A DNA stretch of 34,349 nucleotides, taken from positions 1-34,349 of the forward strand of contig CAJUQD010000028.1 in NCBI GenBank assembly GCA_910588105.1, written 5' to 3'. Source of the DNA: an uncultured Oscillospiraceae bacterium (lineage in GTDB: Bacteria > Bacillota > Clostridia > Oscillospirales > Oscillospiraceae). The translations under genes and the position numbers were made by a program. The notes below the pieces were generated by a model. The model was not told the DNA's origin and made no database searches. It was given only the letters and a program-made list of their open reading frames with translations. Every line of letters begins with the position of its first letter. The stretch's first letter is position 1. Positions 9,801-16,948 of this stretch are shown piece after piece.

Positions 9801-10210
9801 TGGGCGGCCAGCTCCCCGGGGGGGAGGGTGCGCTGGAGCAGCCCCTCGATGGTGGCGGCGATGAGCCTGGCCCTGCCCTGGGCCATGGCATGGAAGGCGG
9901 CCAGCCGCTGGTGCTCCCATTGGCGGGAGGCCACCGCGCCGTCGTGGAATAAAAACTCCCGCGCCCCGATTATGGTGGCGCCCTCCCCCGTCAGGGCGGT
10001 GACGTCGGCGCACAGCCGGGCGCACTCCCCCTCGTCGGCGCACACCAGTACCACGGGACAGCCCAGCCGCTCCAAAAGGCCCGCCGCGAAGTGGGCCCGG
10101 TGGACGGGGGACAGCCCCGCCACCTCCACCGGGGAGCGGCCCGATTCCAGATCCGCCGCCAGCCGGGCGAACTCGGGCACCGTATTCAAGATGTTCAAAA
10201 GCTGTTTCAT
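6818..10210 (-). CDS. mfd: transcription-repair coupling factor Mfd
   Basis: ATP-dependent DNA translocase that removes RNA polymerase stalled at lesions and recruits UvrA. At 1130 residues it has the normal length. It shows an N-terminal UvrB-homology module (AGLLERLGCPV, GATIIGAREF), the CarD-like RNA polymerase interaction domain at about 453-520 (GDLIVHEHHGIGRF), Walker A GDVGYGKTE at about 612, DEEQ at about 714, TLSATPIPRTLNMAL, helicase motifs IV-VI (GRVGRSPRRAYAY), and a C-terminal TRCF domain (DLYLKLLEEAV). The start is ATG 10210. Its GAGG ribosome binding site overlaps the pth stop codon, so translation is probably coupled to pth. Confidence 0.98.
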   Translation of the reverse strand: MKQLLNILNTVPEFARLAADLESGRSPVEVAGLSPVHRAHFAAGLLERLGCPVVLVCADEGECARLCADVTALTGEGATIIGAREFLFHDGAVASRQWEHQRLAAFHAMAQGRARLIAATIEGLLQRTLPPGELAAHLVEVDAKGSYDLDELTDRLAALGYTRCQQVEGVGQFALRGGILDVFSPGADDPVRIEFWDRDVDSMGPFDVSSQRRAGRLDKAVFLPVSELLPVRDDTENWTRLNDRQLPARYEALATAAHHLPPDAVVCLSESSRVAERGKNWLWQLNEDVKTLLENGAVDGKHAVFAAGMDDLMAVLSDHALCFLDSFTTSASPLPPKDVLTAQGRQLSSFGASLDAAAADLTQLQSAGAAAVVLVGSEQRALNLQSLLRERKIRSAVDFQLHDLPQPGGITIAVGGLSAGFDYIGCPCTVLTEGGNEPRRKGKRLKHAADRRKVDSFTDLSPGDLIVHEHHGIGRFVGMVKMTVDGVDKDYVKLAYAGADVLYLPATQLDAIAKYIGSGDDPETKKLSKLGGTDWEKAKTRTRKAVKDLAKGLIQLYAQRQRQPGYPFASDSPWQQEFEDDFPYDETEDQLRSIREIKKDMEAPRPMDRLLCGDVGYGKTEVALRAVMKCVLDGKQAAILVPTTVLARQHYLTARSRFAKYPVEIEVVSRFRTPAQMKKALAGVEDGSVDLLIGTHRLLQKDVRFKDLGLLVVDEEQRFGVTHKERLKEMSKQVDVLTLSATPIPRTLNMALSGIRDMSAIEEPPSNRQPVQTYVLEHDWSVLADAMRRELERGGQVYYLHNRVDTIQRTAARIKDMLGPEAEVAVGHGKMSQEELGDVMTRVSDGEVDVLVCTTIIETGIDIANVNTLIIEDADKMGLSQLHQIRGRVGRSPRRAYAYMTYRAGKVLTEVAAKRLSAIREYAEFGSGFKIAMRDLEIRGAGNLLGPEQSGFLMSVGYDLYLKLLEEAVLEEKGEKPDRLPECTVDLTVSASIPDKYVPDPGQRMDLYRRIARVRTQEDADDITDELIDRFGDPPRQVNNLLSVALLRGQGAECRITDISQKGAALVFALEQFDLESIAALAGQYPGRMLFSPGDAPALTLKLRRNDDPLRTAAQVVERYGALLTTAPQP

Positions 10211-10217
10211 GGCAACC

Positions 10218-10805
10218 TCAATTGAATTGGTTCATGGCCTTCTGCGGCCCGTCCCGCAAAAAGCACTCCACCGCGTCGGCGGCCCGCTTCACCGCCTGGT
10301 CCATCACCTTTTTGTCCTCACCCTGGAGTTTGCCCAGCACCCAGTCGGCCATGTCGTAGTCCGGATGAGGCTTGCCCCCCACCCCCACCTTCAGCCGGGG
10401 GAACTGGTCGGAGCCCAGGTGCTGGATGATACTTTTCAAGCCGTTGTGGCCCCCGGCGGACCCGCCCATCCGCAGCCGCAGCTTGCCCAGGGGCAGGTCC
10501 ACATCGTCGGAGATGACCAGCACATGGCCGGGGGGCAGCTTGTAAAACCGGGCCGCCTCCCCCACCGCCTCGCCGGACAGGTTCATATAGGTGACCGGCT
10601 TCATCACCAGCACGCCCTGGCCGCCAATGGCGGCGGCGGCGGTCAGTGCCTTGAACTTCAGGCGCTGGATGGGGAAGCGCCCCCGCTCCCCCAGCTCGTC
10701 CGCCACCAGGAAGCCGGCGTTGTGGCGGGTATTTTCATACTTGTCCCCCGGATTGCCCAGGCCCACCACCAGCCAGGAAACGGGGAGCTTTTTTTGGAAA
10801 AACAT
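10218..10805 (-). CDS. pth: peptidyl-tRNA hydrolase
   Basis: Releases peptides from prematurely dissociated peptidyl-tRNA. The protein has 195 residues, as usual. It carries GLGNPG with Asn18, TRHNAGF with the catalytic His28, YMNLSG with Asn75, Asp100 in SDDVDLPLG, and GGSAGGHNGLKS. The start is ATG 10805, 8 bases behind GGAGG. A GTG three codons upstream touches the ribosome binding site and is rejected. It sits between prs and mfd, the classic Firmicute order (prs - spoVC/pth - mfd), but the gap to prs holds a 380-base repeat cluster. Confidence 0.97.
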   Translation of the reverse strand: MFFQKKLPVSWLVVGLGNPGDKYENTRHNAGFLVADELGERGRFPIQRLKFKALTAAAAIGGQGVLVMKPVTYMNLSGEAVGEAARFYKLPPGHVLVISDDVDLPLGKLRLRMGGSAGGHNGLKSIIQHLGSDQFPRLKVGVGGKPHPDYDMADWVLGKLQGEDKKVMDQAVKRAADAVECFLRDGPQKAMNQFN

Positions 10806-10839
10806 GTCGAACACCTCCGAACAGGGAAGAACCGCCCCA

Positions 10840-11192
10840 GGGCAAGGGCCCTGGAGCGGAGCTTGTCTCTATGGGATGGAACGGGGGAGCGGCCGGGCTT
10901 TTGCCCTCGCTGCGCTCCATAAATGGGGCCCCCGCAAAGCCGTCCTTTAGGCTTTGTGGGGAGAGGAGGCACAGCGGAGCGGTTGAGCTTTCCCTACAGG
11001 GGAAGCGAACAAGCGCAGCTTGTGCCGACGATGTTCACGACGGCTCAGCAGCCGGTTGGCGTTGCGCTTCGCCTGTTCGCGACGGGCGGCTTCGCTGCGG
11101 CTCGGGCAAAATCCGCCTGCGCTTTGCGGGGGCCGGGCTTTTGCCCTCGCTGCGCTCCATCCGCCCTGCTCACGACGGCTCAGCAGCCGGTT
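10840..11192 (-). repeat. intergenic repeat cluster between prs and pth (two tandem modules)
   Basis: No gene is supported. Two exact direct repeats are interleaved: 30 bp at 10891-10920 and 11131-11160 (exactly 240 bp apart), and 23 bp at 11035-11057 and 11170-11192. The second 23-bp copy ends inside the prs stop codon. Read on the minus strand, the cluster shares the words GCCGTCGTGA, GGAGCGCAGCGAGGGCAAAA and CGTCGCGAACAGGCGAAGCG with the repeats after ldh (30088-30260). Small open frames here are by-products of the repeat. Confidence 0.85.
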
Positions 11193-12156
11193 ACTGCCAC
11201 AGCTTTGACACGGAGATCTCCTGGTAGATGCGCTCGATGGCCTCGGCGAACAGGTGGGCCACGGACAGGTACTTGATCTTGGGGCAGAGCTCATTGATAT
11301 TGTCCTTGGGCTGGATGGTGTCCAGGAACACCACCTCGTCCAGGGCGGATTCGTTGATGCGCTGGATGGCCGGGCCGGACAGCACGCCGTGGCTGGCGCA
11401 GGCGGTGACCGACTTGGCGTGGCCGAGCTCCACCAGGGCCTTGGCCGCGTGGCACAGGGAGCCGCCGGTGTCCACCATGTCGTCCAGCAAAATCACGTTT
11501 TTGCCGGTGACGTCGCCGATGATGTTCATCACTTCGGAGGAGTTGGCTTTCTGGCGGCGTTTGTCCACGATGGCCATGGGCATATCCAGCTTCTGGGCAA
11601 AGGCCCGGGCCCGCGCCACGCTGCCCACATCGGGGGACACCACCATGGTCTCCTCATGGACGGGGGCGAAGCGGCGGAAAAAGTGGTCTACAAACACGGG
11701 GGAACCCAGCAGGTTGTCCACCGGGATATCGAAAAAGCCCTGGATCTGGTTGGCGTGGAGGTCCATGGTGAGCACCCGGTCCGCCCCCGCCCGGGTGATG
11801 AGGTTGGCCACCAGTTTGGCGGAGATGGGATCCCGGGGCTTGGTCTTGCGGTCCTGCCGGGCGTAGCCAAAGTAGGGGATGACAGCGGTGATGCGCCCGG
11901 CGGAGGCCCGCTTGAGCGCGTCGATCATGATGAGCAGCTCCATCAGGTTGTCGTTTACCGGGGAGCTGGTGGACTGGACCACAAATACGTCGGAGCCGCG
12001 AACCGTCTCAAAAATGGACACGAAGTTCTCGCCATCGGAAAAGGCGCCGGTCTCGGCGTTGCCCAAGGGGATGCTCAGCTCCTTGCAGATGTCCCTGGCC
12101 AGGGCCTTGCTGGAACTGCCCGCGAAAATCTTCAGATCCTTGCCGTGTGAGATCAT
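11191..12156 (-). CDS. prs: ribose-phosphate pyrophosphokinase
   Basis: Makes PRPP from ribose-5-phosphate and ATP, for nucleotide, histidine and tryptophan synthesis. From MISHGKDLKIFAG the protein has 321 residues. It shows the ATP-site stretch around GYARQDRK, the family motif DLHANQIQGFFDIP, VVSPDVGSVARARAFA (commonly DHGGVxRAR, so a mild variant), and the PRPP loop LLDDMVDTGG. Start: ATG 12156 aligns with the family's usual M-x-x-HGK beginning. ATG 12165 is an alternative, but its GAGG is only 3 bases away. The gene ends on GCAGTAA, directly abutting a repeat. The promoter is at 12252-12279. Confidence 0.96.
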   Translation of the reverse strand: MISHGKDLKIFAGSSSKALARDICKELSIPLGNAETGAFSDGENFVSIFETVRGSDVFVVQSTSSPVNDNLMELLIMIDALKRASAGRITAVIPYFGYARQDRKTKPRDPISAKLVANLITRAGADRVLTMDLHANQIQGFFDIPVDNLLGSPVFVDHFFRRFAPVHEETMVVSPDVGSVARARAFAQKLDMPMAIVDKRRQKANSSEVMNIIGDVTGKNVILLDDMVDTGGSLCHAAKALVELGHAKSVTACASHGVLSGPAIQRINESALDEVVFLDTIQPKDNINELCPKIKYLSVAHLFAEAIERIYQEISVSKLWQ

Positions 12157-12251
12157 GCTTCCCATCTTCCTCTCTTTTGATCGTAATGATTCGTTCTCAA
12201 CCACATATATCAACTTCCCCAGCCGGGCGGGAAGCAGCCTGCCGTAAAAAC

Positions 12252-12279
12252 ATTATATCAGAAACCGGAGTTTTTTGAA
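12252..12279 (-). promoter_or_regulatory. promoter of prs
   Basis: TATAAT (12252-12257) on the minus strand with a weak -35, TTCAAA (12274-12279), at 16 bases. The leader to prs is about 90 bases. Confidence 0.6.
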
Positions 12280-12377
12280 GAGATTTTTCACACTTTGGAA
12301 AAATTGTCACATTTTCACGAAAGCGGGGGAGAAAAATGGGGGAAAGCGGTGATTATGTCAGCAACCCCGCCCGCAGC

Positions 12378-12872
12378 TCAGGCGGCGGACAGGGGGAGCC
12401 AGCGCTGCAGGCGTCGGGTCTGGTAGAGGTGGACCACCTCCAGGGTGGCGCAGATCTTGTCCGCCATGTTGACCACCAGCGCCTCGCGGCACCGGGGCAG
12501 GTGGACGGCCAGGGGGAACATATGGGACACGATGGCGTTTTTCTCCCGGTCGGACAGGTCGGGGCACAGGGCGGCGGCGTTGCGCAGGGCGAACTCCGGG
12601 TGGTCCAGGCACTGGTTGCCGGGGTGGGCGGAGCCGTCGGCGGGGTCGTAGAGGTACAAATCATGGAGCAGCCCCGCCCGGGCAGCGGCCCGGTAGTCCC
12701 AGCCAAAATACCGGGCCAGCCGGAAGGCTACGTAGGACACGAACAGGGAGTGCTGGTAGCAGGTAATGGAGAAGTGGTGCCGCCACCGCTTCATGGAGCT
12801 GACCTCGCCGGTGTCCAGCAAGGCGCCTACGCACTCCAGGAAAGCGGCGGCGTTCAAATCGTGTTTGGACAT
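12378..12872 (-). CDS. HD-domain phosphohydrolase family protein
   Basis: A protein of 164 residues with the HD metal-site pattern: His41 (YQHSLFV), His70-Asp71 (GLLHDLYL), His91, His117 (VSHMFPL) and Asp138 (NMADKICA). Such proteins usually hydrolyse nucleotides or second messengers, but the substrate cannot be told from sequence. The start is ATG 12872 (MSKHDLN), 9 bases behind AAAGGGG. It is monocistronic and divergent from the GntR-ABC operon. Confidence 0.8.
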   Translation of the reverse strand: MSKHDLNAAAFLECVGALLDTGEVSSMKRWRHHFSITCYQHSLFVSYVAFRLARYFGWDYRAAARAGLLHDLYLYDPADGSAHPGNQCLDHPEFALRNAAALCPDLSDREKNAIVSHMFPLAVHLPRCREALVVNMADKICATLEVVHLYQTRRLQRWLPLSAA

Positions 12873-12965
12873 AGGAAAAGACCCCTTTCTAATATTCTGG
12901 GATGAAACGAGTCGGTTTTGGTGTTTTTTGACACTTTGACCCCCTGTGTAAGGGTAGACACCAAC

Positions 12966-12994
12966 ATTATAGCAGGTGTACGGCCCGTTGTCAG
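12966..12994 (-). promoter_or_regulatory. sigma-A promoter of HD-domain gene
   Basis: CTGACA (12989-12994), a 17-base spacer and TATAAT (12966-12971) on the minus strand. It lies back to back with the GntR operon promoter. Confidence 0.7.
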
Positions 12995-13042
12995 CAGTCT
13001 TGCGCAAATTTTAATTTGTAATATTCGGGAGATTTTTCCCGC

Positions 13043-13071
13043 TTGACAGGAGAGAGCGGCTGTGCTATGAT
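13043..13071 (+). promoter_or_regulatory. sigma-A promoter of gntR-ABC operon
   Basis: TTGACA (13043-13048), 17 bases and TATGAT (13066-13071), with a TGC extended -10 element directly before it. Confidence 0.82.
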
Positions 13072-13074
13072 GAC

Positions 13075-13104
13075 TGTACTAAGACATATAATACAATGAG
13101 TACA
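13075..13104 (+). promoter_or_regulatory. candidate GntR (YtrA-type) operator dyad
   Basis: The inverted arms TGTACT (13075-13080) and AGTACA (13099-13104) flank an AT-rich core just downstream of the -10 box, at the expected start of transcription. This is a plausible autoregulatory site for the encoded GntR protein. The arms are only 6 bp, so this is an inference. Confidence 0.4.
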
Positions 13105-13126
13105 ATTTGTGAAAGGAGGCGGGGCC

Positions 13127-13498
13127 ATGCTCAGCCTGAACTTGCGGGACAGCCGCCCCATCTACGAGCAGGTCCGGGACGGACTGCGCCGGCTCATCAT
13201 CACGGGGGCCATCCCGCCGGGGGATAAGCTGCCCTCGGTGCGCACCCTGGCGGGGCAGCTGGCCATCAACCCCAACACTATCCAGAGGGCCTATGAGGCC
13301 CTGGAGCGGGAGGGCTACGCCTACTCGGTGCCGGGCAAGGGAAGCTTCGCCGCCCTGCCCCAGGACGTGACCGACAAGCGCCGGGTGGAGCTGCTCCGGC
13401 AGCTGGACACCATCGTCCAGGAGCTGTTGTACCTGGGGATGGCCTGGGAGGAGATCGCGGCGCGGTGCGCCGCTTTCGGGAAGGAGGAATCGAAATGA
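13127..13498 (+). CDS. GntR family transcriptional regulator, YtrA subfamily
   Basis: A DNA-binding repressor of 123 residues. It has an N-terminal winged helix (PIYEQVRDGLRRLI, then LPSVRTLAGQLAINPNTIQRAYEALE) and only a short C-terminal helical tail, typical of the YtrA subfamily rather than FadR or HutC types. The start is ATG 13127 behind AAAGGAGG. A GTG at 13109 lies upstream of that site. Its stop overlaps the ABC ATPase start (ATGA). It probably represses its own operon in the absence of a cell-envelope signal, as YtrA does in Bacillus. Confidence 0.92.
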   Translation: MLSLNLRDSRPIYEQVRDGLRRLIITGAIPPGDKLPSVRTLAGQLAINPNTIQRAYEALEREGYAYSVPGKGSFAALPQDVTDKRRVELLRQLDTIVQELLYLGMAWEEIAARCAAFGKEESK

Positions 13499-14397
13499 TC
13501 GAAGTGAAAAACGTGGTCAAGAGCTTCGATGGCTTCCACGCCCTGGACGGGCTGACCATGACGGTGCCCCGGGGGGCCATCTACGGGCTGGTGGGGCCCA
13601 ACGGGGCGGGCAAATCCACCATACTGCGCCACCTCACCGGGGCCTACCGCCAGGACAGCGGGGAAATCACCCTGGAGGGTGCGCCCATCTATGAGAACCC
13701 GGCGGTGAAAACCCGCATGGCGGGCATACCCGACGAGCTGTACTACTTCACCTCCGCCTCCACCCGGGACATGATGAAGCTCTACCGGGGGCTCTACCCC
13801 TCCTTCGACGCGGACCGCTATGAGAAGCTGAGGGAGGCATTCCCCGCCGTGGACGAAAAGCGGCCCATCCGCCGCCTGTCCAAGGGGATGCAGAAGCAGT
13901 CCGCGTTTTGGCTGGCGCTGAGCTGCAGGCCGGACTATCTGCTGCTGGACGAGCCGGTGGACGGCCTCGACCCGGTGATGCGCCGCCAGGTCTGGTCGCT
14001 GCTCGTGGGGGACGTGGCCGAGCGGGGGACCACGGTGCTGGTGTCCTCCCACAACCTGCGGGAGCTGGAGGACGTGTGCGACCATGTAGGACTGCTCAGC
14101 CGGGGGAAGGTGGCGCTGGAGCGGTCCCTGTCCGACCTCCAGGGGGGCACGGTGAAGCTCCAGATTGCCTTTGCCGATGAAACGCCGCCGGAGCTGCCCC
14201 AGGGGGTGCGGGTGGTGCATACCGACCACGTGGGACGGGTGTATACCTACATCGTCCGGGGGAGCGCCGAAGAGGTGGAGGCCCAGTTCAAGCCGTTGGC
14301 GCCGCTGTTTATGGAGGCCCTGCCCCTGACGCTGGAGGAGATCTTTATCTATGAAATGGGAGGTGAGGACTATGCGGTCCGGGACATCGCTCTTTAA
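13495..14397 (+). CDS. ABC transporter ATP-binding protein (YtrB-like)
   Basis: An ATPase subunit of 300 residues. It shows Walker A GPNGAGKST (34-42), the variant signature LSKGMQKQ, Walker B YLLLDEPVDGLDP and a switch histidine (SSHNLREL). The LSKGM signature is usual in the YtrB and drug/lantibiotic-immunity type. The start is ATG 13495, overlapping the gntR stop by 4 bases behind AAGGAGG, so it is translationally coupled. It works with the permease that follows. Confidence 0.93.
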   Translation: MIEVKNVVKSFDGFHALDGLTMTVPRGAIYGLVGPNGAGKSTILRHLTGAYRQDSGEITLEGAPIYENPAVKTRMAGIPDELYYFTSASTRDMMKLYRGLYPSFDADRYEKLREAFPAVDEKRPIRRLSKGMQKQSAFWLALSCRPDYLLLDEPVDGLDPVMRRQVWSLLVGDVAERGTTVLVSSHNLRELEDVCDHVGLLSRGKVALERSLSDLQGGTVKLQIAFADETPPELPQGVRVVHTDHVGRVYTYIVRGSAEEVEAQFKPLAPLFMEALPLTLEEIFIYEMGGEDYAVRDIAL

Positions 14398-16174
14398 CTG
14401 GCCCGTGTTCAAGAAAACCGTACTGCGGTTCTGGCCCGTGTGGGGGGCCTACTCCGCCATCTGGCTGGTGGCCCTGCCCCTCCAGGGGCTGATGATGCTC
14501 CAGCTGGAGGCCCAGGCCCGCCCCGGCCTCACGGACGGGTATATGCGGCGGTTTGCCCAGAGTGTGCCGGAGATGGCGCACATGGCCATGGTCCTGGCGC
14601 TGGTATTCGGGGTGTTGGCCGCCATGGCGGTGTGCAGCCACCTGTATAACGCCCGCTCGGCCAATTTCTTCGGCTCCCTGCCCGTGCGGCGGGAGGGGCT
14701 GTTTGCCACCCACTACCTGGCGGGGCTGGCCTTCCTCGTCGTGCCCAACGCGGCCATTTTCCTGCTCACCCTGCTTATCGAGGCCATCGGCGGGACGGTG
14801 CTGCTGCCGGGGCTGGGGTTCTGGCTGGCCGTTGCCTGCGGGGAATGCTTCTTCTTCTATTCCCTGGCGGTGTTCTGCGGCATGTTCACCGGCCACATCC
14901 TGGCCCTGCCCGCCTTTTACGGCATTTTCAACGTGCTAACCTGGGCGCTGTGCGTGCTGGCCAGCGCGGTGTTCCACCGCTTCTACTACGGCTTCAACGG
15001 CTTTGGGCCCTGGATGCAGACCCTGATTGAATGGCTCACGCCGGTGATGAAGCTGGGTTCCGGCGTGGGGGGATGGTATGCCGACGGGCTGTTCCAAACC
15101 CGCGGGCTGGACAGCGTGGCGGCGTATGCGGCGGCGGCGCTGCTGCTGGCCGGGGCCTCCTTCCTCCTCTACCGCGCCCGACGGCTGGAGAGCGCGGGGG
15201 ATGTGGTTTCGGTCAGATGTATGCGTCCGGTGTTCCAGTACGGCGTGGCCTTCTGCGCCGGGCTGACCTTCGGCATGGCCACCACCAGCTTTTTGGGCGG
15301 GCAGGAGCCCACCCTGATGGCCTCCATCTTGGTGTGGGGCGTCGTCGGCTACTTCGCGGCCCGGATGCTGCTGGACAAATCCTTCCGGGTGCTGCGCTAC
15401 TGGAAGGGGGCGGCGGCGGTGGCCGGGGTGTTTACCGCCCTGTTCCTGGTGGTGGGCTTCGACCTGACCGGGTTTGAGACCAGGGTGCCCGACCCGGACC
15501 AGGTGGACTATGTGGAGCTCGAGGGGGCCAACCTGTGCTCCCTTGCCGACGGCGGGGACTACCTCCGGGCGGAGGAGGGCGGGCCGGAATTTGTGAAGTA
15601 CGCCGTCCTCCTCCACCAGGCGGCGGTGGACCAGCGGGGGACGCACCCGGGCGGAACCGCCAGCGAGACAAACCTGTGCCTGACCTACCATATGAAGGAC
15701 GGTTCCACCCTGTCCCGGTGGTATTACCCCGTATACGTGGCCCCCGGGGAGGCGGACCGGGAGGGTACCGCCGCCTGGGCCATCCGGCAGATCTACGGCG
15801 ACCGGGAGCTGTACTGGAGAGCCTACGGCTTTGAGGAGGCCGAGCGGCGGATGGCCGAGGAGGGCTGGCGCTTGCGGGAGGTGAGCTATGAGAACGACGG
15901 CCACGACCCGGGGACGGACCAGACCGTGTACTACGGCGGGGCGGAGGCCATGGCGCTGTATGAGGCGGTGAAGGAGGACTTCCAGGCGGGCCGCATCGGC
16001 GTGCGCCGGGTGGAGGACTGGGACAAGTATGTGCAGGGCCGGCGCAACCTGAACTTCCAGTTCAGCAACGATGTGAACGCCAACTTCTGGATCGAAATCC
16101 GGGTGCAGGATACCGCGTCCAGCACGCTGGCGGTGCTGGCACAGCTGGGGGAGGGCAGCGCCCCGGCCCCGTGA
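14372..16174 (+). CDS. ABC transporter permease with large extracytoplasmic domain
   Basis: A membrane protein of 600 residues. About eight hydrophobic segments occupy the first 370 residues (for example AYSAIWLVALPLQ, AMVLALVFGVLAAMAV, AGVFTALFLVVGFDL). A polar domain of about 220 residues follows (from DPDQVDYVELEG to the end), probably outside the membrane. The start is ATG 14372 behind GGAGGTGAGG, overlapping the ATPase gene by 26 bases. The layout fits YtrC/YtrD-like ABC-2 permeases encoded with YtrA-type regulators. The substrate is unknown, and a role in cell-envelope stress or peptide-antibiotic response is only inferred from context. Confidence 0.85.
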   Translation: MRSGTSLFNWPVFKKTVLRFWPVWGAYSAIWLVALPLQGLMMLQLEAQARPGLTDGYMRRFAQSVPEMAHMAMVLALVFGVLAAMAVCSHLYNARSANFFGSLPVRREGLFATHYLAGLAFLVVPNAAIFLLTLLIEAIGGTVLLPGLGFWLAVACGECFFFYSLAVFCGMFTGHILALPAFYGIFNVLTWALCVLASAVFHRFYYGFNGFGPWMQTLIEWLTPVMKLGSGVGGWYADGLFQTRGLDSVAAYAAAALLLAGASFLLYRARRLESAGDVVSVRCMRPVFQYGVAFCAGLTFGMATTSFLGGQEPTLMASILVWGVVGYFAARMLLDKSFRVLRYWKGAAAVAGVFTALFLVVGFDLTGFETRVPDPDQVDYVELEGANLCSLADGGDYLRAEEGGPEFVKYAVLLHQAAVDQRGTHPGGTASETNLCLTYHMKDGSTLSRWYYPVYVAPGEADREGTAAWAIRQIYGDRELYWRAYGFEEAERRMAEEGWRLREVSYENDGHDPGTDQTVYYGGAEAMALYEAVKEDFQAGRIGVRRVEDWDKYVQGRRNLNFQFSNDVNANFWIEIRVQDTASSTLAVLAQLGEGSAPAP

Positions 16175-16213
16175 AGACGCCGGGCATGGAGCCCAGCCCA
16201 TAAAATTTCGAGG

Positions 16214-16252
16214 AACCGCCGCCCCGCAGGGTATTTGCAGGGCGGCGGTTTT
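16214..16252 (+). terminator. intrinsic terminator of gntR-ABC operon
   Basis: An 11-bp GC stem (16214-16224 with 16240-16250) ends in TTTTG. The tail is short, so termination may be incomplete. Confidence 0.65.
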
Positions 16253-16262
16253 GTGGTACAAT
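16235..16262 (+). promoter_or_regulatory. promoter of second HD-domain gene
   Basis: TTGCAG (16235-16240), 16 bases and TACAAT (16257-16262), with a TGG extended element. It overlaps the 3' arm of the preceding terminator. Confidence 0.6.
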
Positions 16263-16290
16263 GGGGAAAATCTGCTTAGGAGGGCCCGTC

Positions 16291-16872
16291 ATGCCAGGGA
16301 AAGAGGAGTTTATCGAAATCTATACCCAGCACATCCACAGGGAGGGCAGCGCCGAACTGCTAGACTACCTGGAGAATAAGTGCGACTTTTTCACCGCCCC
16401 CGCCTCCGCGCGCTACCACGGGTCCTACGCCGGGGGGTTGTGCGACCACAGCGTCAACGTGTTCCGCTGCCTGGAGTCCTACCTGGCCCGGGAGCGGGTG
16501 AGGGAGCTGTACCAGGTGGAGTACCCCATGGAGTCGGCGGCCATCGCCGCGCTGCTCCACGACCTTTGCAAGATCGGGTGCTATAAGGCGGGCACCCGCA
16601 ACGTGAAGGACGACGCTACGGGGAAGTGGGAGAAGGTGCCCACCTTCTACTACGAGGACAAGCTGCCCTACGGCCACGGGGAAAAGTCGGTGTACATCAT
16701 CTCGGGGTTCATGCGCCTTACCCGGGAGGAGGCCATGGCCATCCGCTGGCACATGGGCTTTTCCGGCCCGGAGGACAATAAGCTGGTGGGCCAGGCCCTC
16801 CAGCAGTACCCGCTGGCCTTCGCCCTGGCCACCGCCGACATGGAGGCGTCCTATTTCCTGGAAAAGGGATAG
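16291..16872 (+). CDS. HD-domain protein (predicted phosphohydrolase)
   Basis: A protein of 193 residues with an HD signature: His53 (GGLCDHSVNV), His90-Asp91 (ALLHDLCK), His129 (YGHGEKSV), His154 (IRWHMGF) and Asp183 (ATADMEA). Five spaced metal ligands indicate a mono- or dinuclear metal hydrolase. The start is ATG 16291, behind TTAGGAGG. It is not a close relative of the other HD gene at 12378, since spacing and surrounding motifs differ. The substrate is not predictable. Confidence 0.82.
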   Translation: MPGKEEFIEIYTQHIHREGSAELLDYLENKCDFFTAPASARYHGSYAGGLCDHSVNVFRCLESYLARERVRELYQVEYPMESAAIAALLHDLCKIGCYKAGTRNVKDDATGKWEKVPTFYYEDKLPYGHGEKSVYIISGFMRLTREEAMAIRWHMGFSGPEDNKLVGQALQQYPLAFALATADMEASYFLEKG

Positions 16873-16905
16873 GAGGGCGCCCCGCGCCCCGGAGGGAAAA
16901 CGCAG

Positions 16906-16935
16906 GCGGCCCCCGCCCTCTTGGGCGGGGGCCGC
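16906..16935. terminator. bidirectional terminator between convergent genes
   Basis: A perfect 13-bp GC stem (16906-16918 with 16923-16935) with a TCTT loop, between the plus-strand HD gene and the minus-strand lipoprotein gene. On the minus side a GTTTT tract follows after a few bases. The plus side has only TTATG. Confidence 0.65.
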
Positions 16936-16948
16936 TTATGTAATGGGC

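Noticed and set aside
10840..11192. Repeat cluster between prs and pth as a CRISPR array
   Set aside because: Only two copies of each unit exist, the spacing is long and uneven, the units differ in length, and there are no cas genes.
10871..11294. Several small open frames (LPSLRSI-, LLSRREQ-type peptides) between pth and prs
   Set aside because: They arise from the intergenic repeat in several frames and both strands, and lack ribosome binding sites. The same peptides appear at the unrelated ldh locus.
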